Source: Trichobilharzia szidati (Eukaryota; Platyhelminthes; Trematoda; Strigeidida; Schistosomatidae). Taken from it: DNA of 64,000 nt. The notes below the pieces were generated by a model. It saw only the letters and a list, made by a program, of their open reading frames with translations. It ran no database searches and was not told where the DNA came from. Shown one piece after another: positions 11,690 through 24,051 of this stretch; position 1 is the first letter of the stretch, and the number at the start of each line of letters is the position of its first letter. Location: the NCBI GenBank assembly GCA_944472155.2, contig OX235279.1, positions 121,264,110 through 121,328,109 on the forward strand, given 5' to 3'. Position numbers and translations under genes: made by a program.

Positions 11690-14600
11690 AACGTGGAACT
11701 TTGCACAGATGTGCAGCAGTTCGAGTCGCCACACTCCATGTAGCACACAAAGCAAGCGAAGAGAGTAAAGAAAGATTCAAAAGACAGATAATAAACAGAA
11801 ATATGGGACAAAAGTGTAGTGTTATGGAAGAGCAGGAGAATTTTATTGGATATTATGAACCATAAATACTGAATGCATCTGCTCCTTTGAGAACGATTTT
11901 TAGCCATATCACCAATTGTCTTCAGCCTTCATTGGCTATTACCATCCCGAGGACCCCAACCAGTCAGGCAGTCTACACCTGTCTACGTAGCTGGCTGGCT
12001 GGCTTGAAATAACTGTTGTGGATTTCACTGACTGAGGTAGCCATGTTTTCATTTGACCACCACTGGCCCTCTTCCAACCTGATCCATCCTGTCAACTAAC
12101 ATCGTCCGTCGGTCGAAGAAGGCGACAGATGTTGGCTAGGCTTGCGTAACACATGTCTTAGCCATCTTAATCTGTTTAACTTCACAACCTGTTCGATTGG
12201 TTTCCCCTCCTCATGCACTCGGGGGATGAACAATCTCAATATTGCTCACCTTATTATACCACCCAACATGGGAGATAGAACGCAGACACTTTGATCAAAG
12301 ACAGGTGGCCTCTTCTTATCTTCCACTCTCAATGGCCATGTCTCACCCACAGCCATAACGGAGGACAGAGCGAACTGCTGAACAGAACACACGCTGTTAA
12401 ATCAATAGCCAGCCAGATATCACGTCTACTAAACCGGAGATTGAATAAGCTGGCATAGCTGTGTGTACCCCTGCTGAGAATTTGACAGGGATGAACCCGC
12501 TTGCACTGGCTGGCGCATCTCCCCGAATAAGTGAAGTGGTCAGCACGCTCAGTCACCTCTTCACTCCCTGTTTCGAAGCTAAGAGTCAATGTAGTCCAGT
12601 CAGTCCTGTGGCATCATCTTACGCTCGCCAGAGGAAGCGAATCGCATGCCAAACATTCGGAGATTTCTGCTCAAGTTGTTCAGAAGACTCTGCGTTTTGT
12701 CAGCGTCTTCACCTAGGAGCAGGACTACATCATCCGCATATTCTAGTTCGACGAGATTATTCCCTGGTAGCAAGTCAATCCCTGAGTCGCTGAAGTCAGT
12801 TGGGGTTAAGTGCATTAGTAATACAGCTCTAGTGAAATTAGAGAGGAAAGAGGACAGTGGGCATCCCTGACGGACACTACCGTTTGTCACCACTTCAGAT
12901 GACAACTGTCCGTAGGCTCTCACCTGACTGACTGCATGAGTTCGAGTAGATTGAGTGCCTTGATCAGTGAGGTGTATTTTCTCGGCCTTCTCTTCACAGG
13001 CAAACATCGCCATAGTACCTCTCGGTCGACGGAATCGAATGCCGCTCTCAGGTCAAGAAATATGGCAATTGTTGGACGCCAGTAAGTATGCCTCTGTTCC
13101 AGAATCTGTCGAAGGGTGAAGCTATGGTCAATAAACCTTCTTCCTTGTCTAAAGCCTTCCTGGTTCTCTCGTGTTTGTTTCTCTTGAGCACCACTTACTC
13201 CACGCATGTTTATCGAGCCTAGAACTTTGGATGCCACCATATTAGTCGAGCTTATCCCCCTGTGATTATCACAGGAAGACTTTTGTCTCTTCTTGGATAT
13301 CGAGATAATCAATGACTTACAGCAGCCCGACGGGGCCATCTCTGATTCCCAGACTTCGCCTAACACCTTTGTTTACGCAGACAGTAAACTCTCTCCACCA
13401 TCCTTAAACTCCTCTGGATTGATTTTATTTGGTTCTCGCTGCTTTGCCTCGTCTCAGACTAGTGATAGCTTTTCTAACCTGAGTTAGGGACAGAAGACCT
13501 TTGTTTATATGTCATTCAGGAGGGTGTTGGATGCTGGACAAGTTGAGCGTGGCTCTAGGCCAGTTAGATTGCTCCTCAAAGTGTTCTTTCCAACTCTCCA
13601 GTTGTGCATCTTGAGAGCTAATTAGGGTGCTATTTTTCTCAGAGATTGTTTCACTAATCATTTGCCTTTCGCCACCTATTTCCCTGATAATTCTCAATAG
13701 TTGTCTGGTGTTTCCTATCTCTGATGCCTTTTTTATCTCTTTCGCTTTTGTCGCCCACCACTGTTCACGGTCTTTGCGAAGACTTCTTGTTAGTTTGTGT
13801 TTGAGCTGCTTACGCTCCTCACCATAATCGGAACTCGTTGGAATCAGTCTTCTTGCGTCTATCAACTCGGCTGAGGTAGTAGAAATTCACTGGCTTTTAC
13901 TAGGTTAGGTTTAATGTTACTAACATCCTTTACAGGTGTGTCTACAGCCAACTTTATATTGTGCCAGACTTCCCCAGGAGGACTCTTGCTGTTACTGGTT
14001 TTGCTATTTCTTCCTTAAATAGGAACTCATTGTCTTGATCTAATTGGAGTGTGGGGGCGTATCTACTTCTCTACGAACAGTTTATGTTCATTTAATCGTA
14101 AGCATACATGTGCGTGAACCAGAGTGTGATTGGAGTCTATGCATGAGTTCCAGTAGGAGTGGTGGTCTTCTACTGACCGTCGCCAATGATACCCTATCCC
14201 TGTGGGGTCTATTTGAGTCCAACGTTGATTTGGTAATGGAAGTCACCGGGGTAGGTAATGTCTGTCTTTGTGCGTAAAGGTAGTGCTGACTAGGAACTGA
14301 TGATTATCTGAACAGAACTGTAAACAACGATCACGGTTGTCGGTTCGTCAACAGGGAACTCCACAAATATACTTCTCAGTCTGGCATAACTCCCCTACTT
14401 GGGTATTGAAGTCGCCTGCTAAACCAACTATATCTGAGCGTTTTGCTTTTCGCAGCAAACTAGACAGTGTCTGGTAGAAGTTATCCGTTAGTTCATCCAA
14501 ACTACAGTCGACTGAGACGTAACCAGAGACTATGTAAAACAACGACCTGTTTATCGTAGGTGAATGCGTGCACGGATTAGTCAGTGATCAGAGTCTACAT

Positions 14601-15950
14601 TCCAGGCGTTCCAGAAGGAGTGGAAATCTTCGGCTTACTCTCTTCATCGATGGTTTATATCTACGCGATCTATTTGTGTACATCGTTTGATGGATGTCGG
14701 AGATGAACAGTCGAGGCAATGTCTCTCCCTATGTCTACAATCACTGCTGATGAGGGACAGGAATAGAATTGTAGAAGATGATCACCGTTGTCAGTCCATC
14801 GTCATGGAGTTGCATAAGTGCCATCAATATACTTTTTCAACTACCACAACATTCCTAATTGATCGTTGTGATCGCCTACTGAGATAACTCTATCTGAGAG
14901 TGTTGCATTCAGTAGCTAACTTGATGACTTTGATAGGACTCATTGTATAGTTTGTGCAAACTCCAGTCGGCTGATGCACGAGCAGATGTTATGTGGGCTA
15001 ATGATTTTGAGGAATTACTATCTCCTACACAATACATTCATCCAATCTAGCAACTCGACGTGAGCTAGCCATAGGATCTTGTAACTCGCGTATTGTGAAT
15101 TCACCATTTCGGTCAGGTGGTTTCAAGTGAATGATTACACTCTTGTCTACTTTTTGTGTCTCCAAAACACAACATATATTAATAGAACGAGACACCAGAT
15201 TTCTGGCTAGTGAAGCATATTGTTCCATTTCGGTACAGATCTGGACGTCGAAAGCCTCAATATAGTTTTGGGAATAATTTTATATGAGGCTGGGCACAGT
15301 GTTTTTCAGACTCAGCTGTATACCAGTGGGTACAGAGTTAAGAACAGATGAACGACCAGTGTGTAGGATAATACTCACGGTGGAAGAGAAGCAAGAAAAT
15401 GAAGGTCAGTGGTCAACAGGAAAGCTTTATGTGTTTATGGCAGTTTGAGTGTGGTTATTGCTCCCTGGTTACCCACACCGTGGAATATGATCCGGGACGC
15501 AAGGAGCCTTGGTGTTGTGTTAACACAGAGCCGATGGTACATCTGCTTGAGGTGATTTCTACATTTTTTATTGTGCGATATTATCACGACTGGATACGGA
15601 CTCCAGAAGGTTTATCGTGATGTAAGGTTTTGAGTATCGGTTTCTCCTAAGCCGGAGCTGTGTTATTCTACCTGGAGTTCTGCCTGTCCGTTCGAAACAC
15701 CTTAGTGTTTAATACCCTTTTTTTCCCATAGTACAACTTCATCTTCGGAACTCTAACTTGGTTTAAAGGGCTTACTCTATGATGGTAACTGCTGTTAGTG
15801 TGATCACTGTCCATACAACCTTTCTGACAAAGTAGGACCTGTAGGAACACTTATCTTAGCTAGTTTTGTTCGTTGAGTCACTGTGATATTCGAAGTTGAC
15901 CAATATGTCAAGGAAGTATTTATCGGCTGATATACAAATTTACCCGGTAC
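11690..15950 (-). pseudogene. F1 element, near complete but composite, minus strand
   Basis: Minus-strand order: 5' UTR (15950-15240); endonuclease start (15228-15025; INICCVLETQ, HLKPPDRNGEFTIRELQD); endonuclease middle (14542-14348; SLLRKAKRSDIVGLAGDFN); linker (13865-13512; DREQWWATKAKEIKKASE); RT (13366-12920 and 13013-12600; CDNHRGIS, FLDLRAAFDSVDRE, RQGCPLSSF, YADDVVLLL); C-terminal region; 3' UTR ending near 11690. The endonuclease middle occurs twice (14560-15010 is a second, more decayed version), so the element is a composite or has an internal duplication. Multiple frameshifts are present. Confidence 0.8.
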
Positions 15951-16419
15951 GCTTTACGGATATAATTAGAAACATAGATTTCCCCTTATAATTTTTAAGA
16001 AAGGAGGAAGAAGCGTAGAATGATTTAGAAGATGAATTCATTATATTTTATTTATTTTTCTTAGCCTCAAAAGACGATAAGCAATTTAATGACATTATAC
16101 AATATGTTCGAATACTTTAGTTATTTCAGTTTCTTTCAGCAGCTAACATTGTTTGCAGGATCATTTTTTAACCTGGGACTACTGGATAGGTATTTCATCA
16201 TAGTTGGGTACACTTCTTCAGTACACGCCCACACGAACTTGCCGATTACAAGGGAACCGTTTAGATGATTCGGCCACTGTGACTGGACTCAACAGCCCAT
16301 GGATTCTCACGTCTACAAATGCGAGTTATTGATCACAAAAATGAACGGTTTTAATCTCACGTGATTTGATAGCTATGTGCATTAACTTTTAAAAAGCAAT
16401 AGTAAACACAGTGAAACGT
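15951..16419 (+). other. Unclassified spacer between F1 and PLE (D1)
   Basis: Shared with 40560-41010. An open stretch in the D2 copy (40679-40915) has no recognisable domain and is broken in D1. Nothing supports a gene. Confidence 0.4.
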
Positions 16420-18180
16420 AATAAAATCGGAAAGATTAGCTCTAACTAAGCTTAAAAAGGATAAAAACACCATCACAAAAGCTGATTAGGGAAGCGCTAC
16501 AGTAGTTTGGGACAAATTTGATTATATAAAGAAAGTGACTGAACACATTGAAACGGGTCCATATGAAGAAAATAAGAAGCCTGTAGATACAGTAATCAAT
16601 AGGATTAAGAAATCTACAGCGGATTTAATACACAGTATGAAGCTGTCACTGGGTGAGTTTAAATGGTTTAATTGAATGCCTAAAACTAATAAGGCCAGTA
16701 GAATATATGGTACGATAAAAATACATAAACCAGGTTACCCCATAAGACCAATAGTAGATTTCAGAAATACGCCGACGTATGACTTATCAAAGCAATTAGT
16801 TCTAATACTGTGTCCCACTAGAAATCATTCAAACTCTAGGCTAACTAATTCATGTGGAATGATAAAGAAACTAAATTACATTCAATTAAAGAATAATGAA
16901 AAATGATCAGTTTTGATATAACTAGTCTAAACACTAACGTACCAATCAATATGCCTTTAGAAGCAGTTAAAAGGGAACTAATTTCTGATCCCGAAATTAG
17001 GCATAAGACAAAGCTGCCCATTGAGAAAATTATTTTAGGAATTCAGTTATGCCTCACAACTGCTATCTTTAAATTCCAGGGCAAAATATATAAACGAACA
17101 GACGGTGTAACAATGGGATCACCAATATCCCCTATCGTAGCAGATATATTTATGGACATTTAATCCTACTCCAAAAATATGGTGGAGATATGTGAATAAC
17201 ACTTTCACAGTGTTAGAAACAGAACATATCTCTAGCTTCTTGATGCATACAAACTCACTAGTGAAGGGAATACAATTTACATTTGAATCAGAAAATGAAC
17301 AAGGAGAATTAGCTATGTTAGATTGTAAAATAAAACGAACAGAAGAAAGTAAACTGCACACTAGCGTTTATAAAAAACCAACGCATTCTAATAGATATTT
17401 AGACTTTAATTCATCTCATCCTTTAACTGTTAAGGCAGGCTTAGTTTAGTGTTTAACAAACCGAGCAATGACACTAAGTAGCACGAAAAAAGACCTAAAT
17501 GATGAAATGAAACAGATAGAAGAGGCGTTGGTGTTGAATAACTATCCTATAAAATTCATTAGGAATATCAAAAAAGTTCAAAAGCAAAACAAAAATAATG
17601 TTGAAACTAATAATGCGAACATAAATAAGAAAGAATATAAGGCATCTACAGTTTTACCATATGTGGAGGGGACATCTGAGACTCTTTGTAGGATTCTCAA
17701 TGAAGCAGGAATTAGGGTGGCGTTCAAAACCTACAAATTCACTCAGAGACAAGCTCTGTAGGCTAAAGGACCCTGTCGATCGACCCAGTTAGACAAAATA
17801 ATACACTTTACAAAATACCCTGCAATGACTGTGCGTTAGGTCAACTATGTAGGTTAAACTAGTAGATCAGGAGTAGTGAGATTATCAGAACATAAGAATT
17901 TAGCTAAGGGAAGAATGATTGATCCCAAGAAGATAAGTAATTTAAAAACTCAGCAGTCTTACTGCATGCGTTAACACACAACCACACAATAGGGTGGGAC
18001 AGCGTCAAAATTCTAAAGAGTAATATAGGTAGGTGGAGAGAGAGAGATTGATTACTGAATCCTGGTTCACTGAGTCTACACCCAACACATGCAACAGAAA
18101 TGACTCAATGCAAATACCAGAAATATGGAAGATATTATTACCGCCAGTCAAATCAGAGAATGATAATAAATAATCTCAAA
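16420..18180 (+). pseudogene. Penelope-like element RT plus GIY-YIG remnant (D1)
   Basis: Decayed PLE coding region. KDKNTITKAD leads in (a stop follows), then KASRIYGTIKIHKPGYPIRP, FDITSLNTNVPINMPLE, GVTMGSPISPI, WWRYVNNTFTV, KKPTHSNRYLDFNSSHP, a linker LPYVEGTSETLCRILNEAG, and a GIY-YIG end (LYKIPCNDC, LSEHKNLAKG). PLEs encode RT fused to a GIY-YIG nuclease. The catalytic YVDD is YVNN here, ~31 bp before it are deleted relative to D2, and several stops occur, so this copy is dead. Confidence 0.85.
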
Positions 18181-19519
18181 ATTCTATTTCAATTCAAGCA
18201 CATCATAACATTCTGACAAGTTACTTATTATGACAATAAAAACACTCGTCTTATTTCCCATCTAATTGTAATTGATCAGTAACACTCATATTATTATTTC
18301 TGAATGTACATTATCCTATAATGGTATTTATTTAAATATCTAATCAATTCCAGAAATGTATATGAATGAAGAAAAAAAGTTGTGTGAGTAACTTGATAGG
18401 ATTACGAGCAATAGTTTGTGCTCAAAACGCCATGATTTAATATTACTGTACAACACTATCAAAATAAAATCTTATCCATAATGGAGTTATACTCTACCAC
18501 AGTGTCCAAGTTTTATACTTATATCAAGAACGATAGAGTCTTTTGAGTTGAAGATACTAAAGGCTTGCAGTTTCTTTCAAGCATAGTAGTCGATAAAATA
18601 ATATTATGCGAGATGCACTTGTCAGCTCTCAGGTGTGTAACACTGTTTCGATACAAGTACGTATCAATTGATCCATCTGGCCTTTCGATGATGCTAGTGT
18701 ATATATAGAAAGCTTGAAGTACTATTCCAATACATTATGTTGCCCTGGAAAATTTGTTGTTCAAGTATTACTTTGATTTCAGTTGTTATCCCAATAATAA
18801 CACTCTCTTAGCAGCGTTTCATAGAGTTAGGTGAACAAAATCATTGTTTTACGTAGATCACTGAGCTACTAGCCATATTTATGATTTTAGTTCTATATTA
18901 ATTAATAGCCAGTAATCAAAACTGAGATATGATAGCATTGGCTAGTCCAATGAAGTGATCATATTAACTGTAGTGAGCCATAACATTGCACTCAAGATTT
19001 CTCATGAGAACTGACTACATACGCCGGGTCACTGCATTTCACATACCAGTGTAACAGAAAATGTATGACATAAGTTAAAGTATGCTAAATTTGGAAGCTA
19101 CTAATACTTAAAATTATTTGCCGAAATAGTATGAGAAATTATTGTGTAGCTCCGCATAACATTGGTTATCGTGCAGTTAACGAGAAACTTCAAGACCTCC
19201 GTGTGCAAAACTAGTGAAGAACTGACGAGGAAATCCTACTTAGTGTAAGCTTTTCACTAAGGAGTTTCACAGAAATATGATCAAATAGAAATTTTCGTCA
19301 TCTTCACATCTGCTCGTTTACGCACATTACACAGGTGTGCTAACCAACAAGGCTGAAATATGTTCGCAATATAGTCAACCTACATAAATTAGTTTAAAAG
19401 GCAGTTATATGACTGATCCAAAATTTAGAATCAGTTAATCACCTCGCCAACTACTGGTTTCACATGTTTGAGGACTAAGTATACTTATGAAGATTCATTA
19501 GTAATTTATTCCACCTAAA
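18181..19519 (+). other. Unclassified AT-rich sequence (D1)
   Basis: Follows the PLE and is shared with 42781-44105. A short block near 18410-18470 ('gcaatagtttgtgctc') is similar to 59845-59890, so at least part is repeat-derived. No coding signal. Confidence 0.4.
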
Positions 19520-19668
19520 CCTTGAAAGTTCGAGGGTGATATGGAGGAGATCGTGTGAGCAGAAGATGAAGGTTTATGGGAAATCGGGGGGACAAGCTGA
19601 AGAGGACGAAATAGGGACGCGCTGACAAAGCTCCACTTTTCACTCGGAACCCATGGGAATAATAATGA
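19520..19668 (+). mobile_element. 5'-truncated F2 3' end
   Basis: Ends 'cactcggaacccatgggaat' plus (aat)n, and contains 'ggtgatatggaggagatcgt', matching the RT C-terminal codons of F2 near 51170. Only ~150 bp remains. Confidence 0.7.
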
Positions 19669-19929
19669 ACCTTGAAAGTAAGATTATAATAAAACTGTTT
19701 TTCTCCTTGGTACTATTTTTGAAAGGCGCATGCTGTTATTAATTGTGAGTCTTAACGAACACGGTAACTTGATCATACTGAACTTCCTGCTAACTGACTT
19801 TGAACATCTGATTAAACATAATGTTTTCCCTCTATTTAGACAAACAGATATTTCCGACTTATTTATTTTCCTGAATGTAACCGAATACCACTAATCAGTC
19901 TGGGTATAGTGAGATGTTCTGCGCTTGAT

Positions 19930-20551
19930 CTCAGCTCAAGCAAGCTCTATATACCTTGTTTACATAAATACAATTAGTTATAAATGACACGTCAAATGCG
20001 TTTTCTAAAGTGACCTATTGCTCATATATGAAATGTCCTTTGACGGCTCTATCATATCCAAGTGTAATACTGATATCGTGGAAAATATCCATCGGGACAT
20101 TAGAGGGAAAAGAACAAGAAGTTCAGCAAAGATATCTTTTCGGCGATTTCATTCTCAAAAGCTGTACAATCGCATTTATATACATTAGTTTACATGGATA
20201 CAATTATTATTTATTTAATTCCACATAGTAACGAAGGAGATAATAATTTTCAACTTGATATGAAAGTTTGAAGGTACGAATATAGATTACAAGGGGTTTA
20301 GAGACAAGATTACATAGGATTAGAAAACAGTTACAACGTATGCAAAATTAATATTTGATAACTGGAGAAATAATTTTAAAGGCGAATAAAAGGTGACAAT
20401 TATTTTCAACTTGATATGAATTACAAGAGGTTTAGAAACAAAAATTATTCGGGGACAGAACGAATTACAGGTGTGAACAAAATGAGCATGAAAACAAAGT
20501 GAAACCAAAATTTTCAACTTGAAAGTAAGTTAGGAGGTGTGAATATAGATT
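19930..20551 (+). repeat. Diverged direct repeats keyed on 'ttttcaacttga', PLE-associated
   Basis: 'ttttcaacttga' starts at 20247, 20403 and 20511. Each is followed by variants of 'gaatatagattacaagaggc' and 'cagaaaattatacaggatta' in degenerate order, so three unequal units of ~110-160 bp can be drawn. Just upstream, 'aagaacaagaagttcagcaa' (near 20110) is the inverse of the PLE motif at 45.94 kb. D2 copies start at 44847, 45003 and 45111. Confidence 0.6.
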
Positions 20552-21190
20552 GCCTCCAAAGCCTCAGGATGGTCGGGGGTGGGTGCCTTGCGCTGCGGGT
20601 TGGCCACCCCTCCGCACACCTCTTGAAATGCTCCCATATGACCGGGCGTCTTACATAGCCTCTCCTGAGGAAGTCCTACTCACTGCCTTCACGTGGCGGA
20701 GGTGTTTTTCACCAAAGTGAGAGGGCGAAAGCGGATGCCCGGCGCTCTTCACCGGGTTGACTGTCCATTGGATAACAGTCTAGGGGAGATGGCTAAACCC
20801 TGATTCCAAACCTCCAACTACTGGCGTATGAAGCTCACCGGCAAACGTATGGACAAAGGGCTTGTTGGATGTCCTGGATGTCTGGCCCCATTCAAAAAGG
20901 CGTATGAACCGAACTCCGGTCACCGGCTGCCAATGGATAGTGGACTCCCTACTCCACTCCTACTGCCTTGTAGGTCACACTTGGTTGTGTAAAGGCTAGA
21001 GCTGCACTCTCAAACAAAAGGCCGAGCGATTCTGGGGACATCACTCGTACCAAATTCCCATGAAACTTCATGAACTCTCTTACCTTGTCGCAAAACCTTG
21101 CAACAGATCGCCGCGCCTGGGCAGCGATGATTCGAGATGTTCATGAAGCCGGCTCATCCTTCCGTAGGAGATAGCCGAAGTAAAGTAAAT
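20552..21190. mobile_element. GC-rich 639-bp insertion with 10-bp target-site duplication
   Basis: D1 has this insert and D2 (45141-45160) is an empty site. The target 'aatatagatt' is present once in D2 and twice here (20542-20551 and 21191-21200). The insert is clearly GC-richer than its surroundings, starts 'gcctccaaagcctcagg' and ends with an A-rich 'aagtaaagtaaat' tail. It has no terminal inverted repeats and no long ORF. The tail and TSD suggest a retroposed SINE-like or non-autonomous element, plus orientation. I do not recognise the family, and no clear tRNA-type A/B boxes were seen. Confidence 0.8.
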
Positions 21191-21280
21191 AATATAGATT
21201 ACAAGAGGCATAGAGACAGAAAATTATACAGGATTAGGATATAATTGCAAAGTTGTTATTCTAAGCGGATTACAAGTGTG

Positions 21281-21780
21281 NNNNNNNNNNNNNNNNNNNN
21301 NNNNNNNNNNNNNNNNNNNNNNNNNNNNNNNNNNNNNNNNNNNNNNNNNNNNNNNNNNNNNNNNNNNNNNNNNNNNNNNNNNNNNNNNNNNNNNNNNNNN
21401 NNNNNNNNNNNNNNNNNNNNNNNNNNNNNNNNNNNNNNNNNNNNNNNNNNNNNNNNNNNNNNNNNNNNNNNNNNNNNNNNNNNNNNNNNNNNNNNNNNNN
21501 NNNNNNNNNNNNNNNNNNNNNNNNNNNNNNNNNNNNNNNNNNNNNNNNNNNNNNNNNNNNNNNNNNNNNNNNNNNNNNNNNNNNNNNNNNNNNNNNNNNN
21601 NNNNNNNNNNNNNNNNNNNNNNNNNNNNNNNNNNNNNNNNNNNNNNNNNNNNNNNNNNNNNNNNNNNNNNNNNNNNNNNNNNNNNNNNNNNNNNNNNNNN
21701 NNNNNNNNNNNNNNNNNNNNNNNNNNNNNNNNNNNNNNNNNNNNNNNNNNNNNNNNNNNNNNNNNNNNNNNNNNNNNNNN
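21281..21780. other. Assembly gap of 500 N
   Basis: Exactly 500 N. The left flank breaks inside D1 at the point equivalent to 45230. The right flank starts at the point equivalent to 9413 and 30325. Real size and content are unknown, and order and orientation across it depend on the assembler. Confidence 1.
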
Positions 21781-23980
21781 GCTAAACTGGACTACCGAGA
21801 ACAGGGGAAAATGAGTATGTGCTTCTGAATCCCTATGTTTCACTCGGAACCCATGGGAATAGTTGTATAACAATAACAATAATCCGTGCCATGTGGAGTG
21901 TTGCAAATTAAACTGCTGCACATCTGTTCCATGTTTTACATCAGAAACTCGGTCATTCAGTTATATCCCTAGTCTTATTTCCATCAGATGTATAGAAGTA
22001 CTCTTTTATAGCTAGTCTGAAGATAATTCTTTAGATGTTTTATGTTAACGAATATTTCAAAAATAGAATACCAGAGGCGTTATGGCTATTTCAGTTTAGT
22101 GGAAACAAAAAATAACAACTACAAAACGAATACTGGAGGACCTATCTCACGTTTACTGACGTCTTTTAATAATCTAGATATGCTAAAGAAGAGTACAAAA
22201 AAGTTACTAACTTCGATTTTTTAATGATTGTCTAAAGGTTATCGATTTGTAATGAGAATTATCTTAATTGCACTCCATAGATTCAACACCAGAAGTAGAA
22301 ACTGATAAATGAAACATATAGTCTTAATGTTTAAGGTGAATACACTTCAATGCACTTGCTTAAGGTAATGCTTCAGAAAGGTTCACAGTATTTTTTAGTC
22401 GTTTCCAATTGTTTATCATGCTGAGTTGTATAATTTGCTCTCCACTCTTATTATTTATGTCTTTGAAATTCTCAATAAAGACAAGTTTAGTCGTGCGATG
22501 CTTTCAAGTGCTTCTTTAGCAGAATATTTAATTCCTCTATCGCAAATCTGTTAAGAATCACTACGAGACGTTTGCTTAATTTCGTTTCGACAAATAGTGT
22601 CCTTTCATGCTTTGTGGCTTTAATATTTCGCAAATTCTGGAATCATTTATTCATTCGGAGGAGGATTTCTTTCTTATCAGTTCACACGACTGCCAAGGAT
22701 TTTCTTTTTTTTTGGTTGTCTATGATGAAATGAGTAATACAAAGAATAAGCTTTCAGATGGGGACTAGTACAGCTTGGCTGTCCTAGGTGCCAACTGAAA
22801 TCTATGCACAGCCATAATTCAGACAGAAGGAGAAAAGTGCAAGGAAAATGAGTGAAATGTGATATTATTTGTCAAGGTGGAGGTAAGGCATGAAGATATC
22901 TACTTCACTGCGAACTATTCTGGGCCACGCCACACAGAATGCTTAGTCGTATAAATTGATTGTTTCGTGGATTCTAAACATGAAAGAAACATTGCAGCAC
23001 GCATCACAGACAGCTGTAATTCGATCTAAGTCTTAGTCTGGCCACACTGATTTCTCCTTCATAATAATCCCACTTATTCCAACGCCTCCTTCAAAGTAAC
23101 CTATAGAGTCAAGAATAACCTACCAAAGGCAATACAGTTTAGTCTTCTTTGTATCGCTGAAGCTCTGGCCATTCACATAGAAAAACCGGAGCTGTGCATA
23201 CAAAAGAGAACTACTCAACCACTTGTATTATCACTCTAAGAAAATGAATTCGCCAAAAAGAGACTCTTCGCTGAACTGCGTGTTTTGTTTTCATTAATGT
23301 CTGGATGGGGATTATTCATGAACTGAAGGATTTACCGACTAAATTAGTTCTCTCAACGTTTGCACATTCAGAGTTTTTGCACATTATATTGAAATTCTCA
23401 TCATTTTCTCAACATCGTACCCGTTTTAACCATTATTCTCCCATTTTTATTCGACAGGGTGAGATAGATGGTAGTTGGACAGGAATAAAACATAACCTTA
23501 GCAGTTCACTGGAAAGCTGAAAAAATGCAAAGTATTCTGAACACCTTGAGCTGCAACAACTTGAGGTGAAATCCTGCCTTGTTTCGCATGTGACTGTCCT
23601 TTCTCTAATGGATGATAATTCTGTAGGACTGGTCTACACCTATGATCAAAGGCAGCCAACTTCTACATACTTCCAACGCCTGCTTCTCACAATGTGAAGC
23701 GAATTCTTGCTCAGTACACTCGTCGTTGCATTGCTGGCTGAGTATTGCGTCTACATCAAAGATAGAACAATCAGCAAATGCTATAGGAGACATTTGACTT
23801 CATGCTAGGGTTCTATCAACGGCTTGTCCATTGGGAATGATGCAAATAAGTGGATTGATGAATACGCCCAACCATTTTTCAACCTACATGTAAACTAAGA
23901 ATGACCGTAAACCAGTCCTACAGAATTATCATACATTGGAGAGAGGACAGACACATGCGAAACGAGGCAGGAGTTCTCTT
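21781..23980. repeat. Tandem unit segment (equivalent of 9413-11610)
   Basis: Same order as 9413-11610: F2 tail and F1 3' UTR (21781-22008), unclassified AT-rich DNA, PLE C-terminal piece (about 22910-23510, AEALAIHIEKPELCIQKR), then the ~55-bp inverted repeat (about 23580 / 23920). It is nearly identical to 30325-32530, which it resembles more than 9413-11610. Confidence 0.85.
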
Positions 23981-24051
23981 CAGGTTGTCCTGAAAACTCA
24001 ATATTTTCAACTAGAATTATATCATCTGCAACTGCCTGACTGGCTGGTTTC

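Larger units (their letters stand above)
13148..21280. repeat. Segmental duplication D1 (pair of 37729-45230)
   Basis: Collinear with 37729-45230 at offsets of 24,559-24,600, with a few percent divergence and small indels. D2 lacks ~24 bp near 38770, D1 lacks ~25 bp near 15555 and ~31 bp near 17160. D1 alone carries the 639-bp insertion at 20552. It contains most of an antisense F1, a PLE RT pseudogene, unclassified AT-rich DNA, an F2 tail and diverged short repeats. It ends at the N gap. Confidence 0.9.

Noticed and set aside
21245..21921. Open frames of 169-221 aa across the N block
   Set aside because: They consist of undetermined residues; an artefact of translating N.
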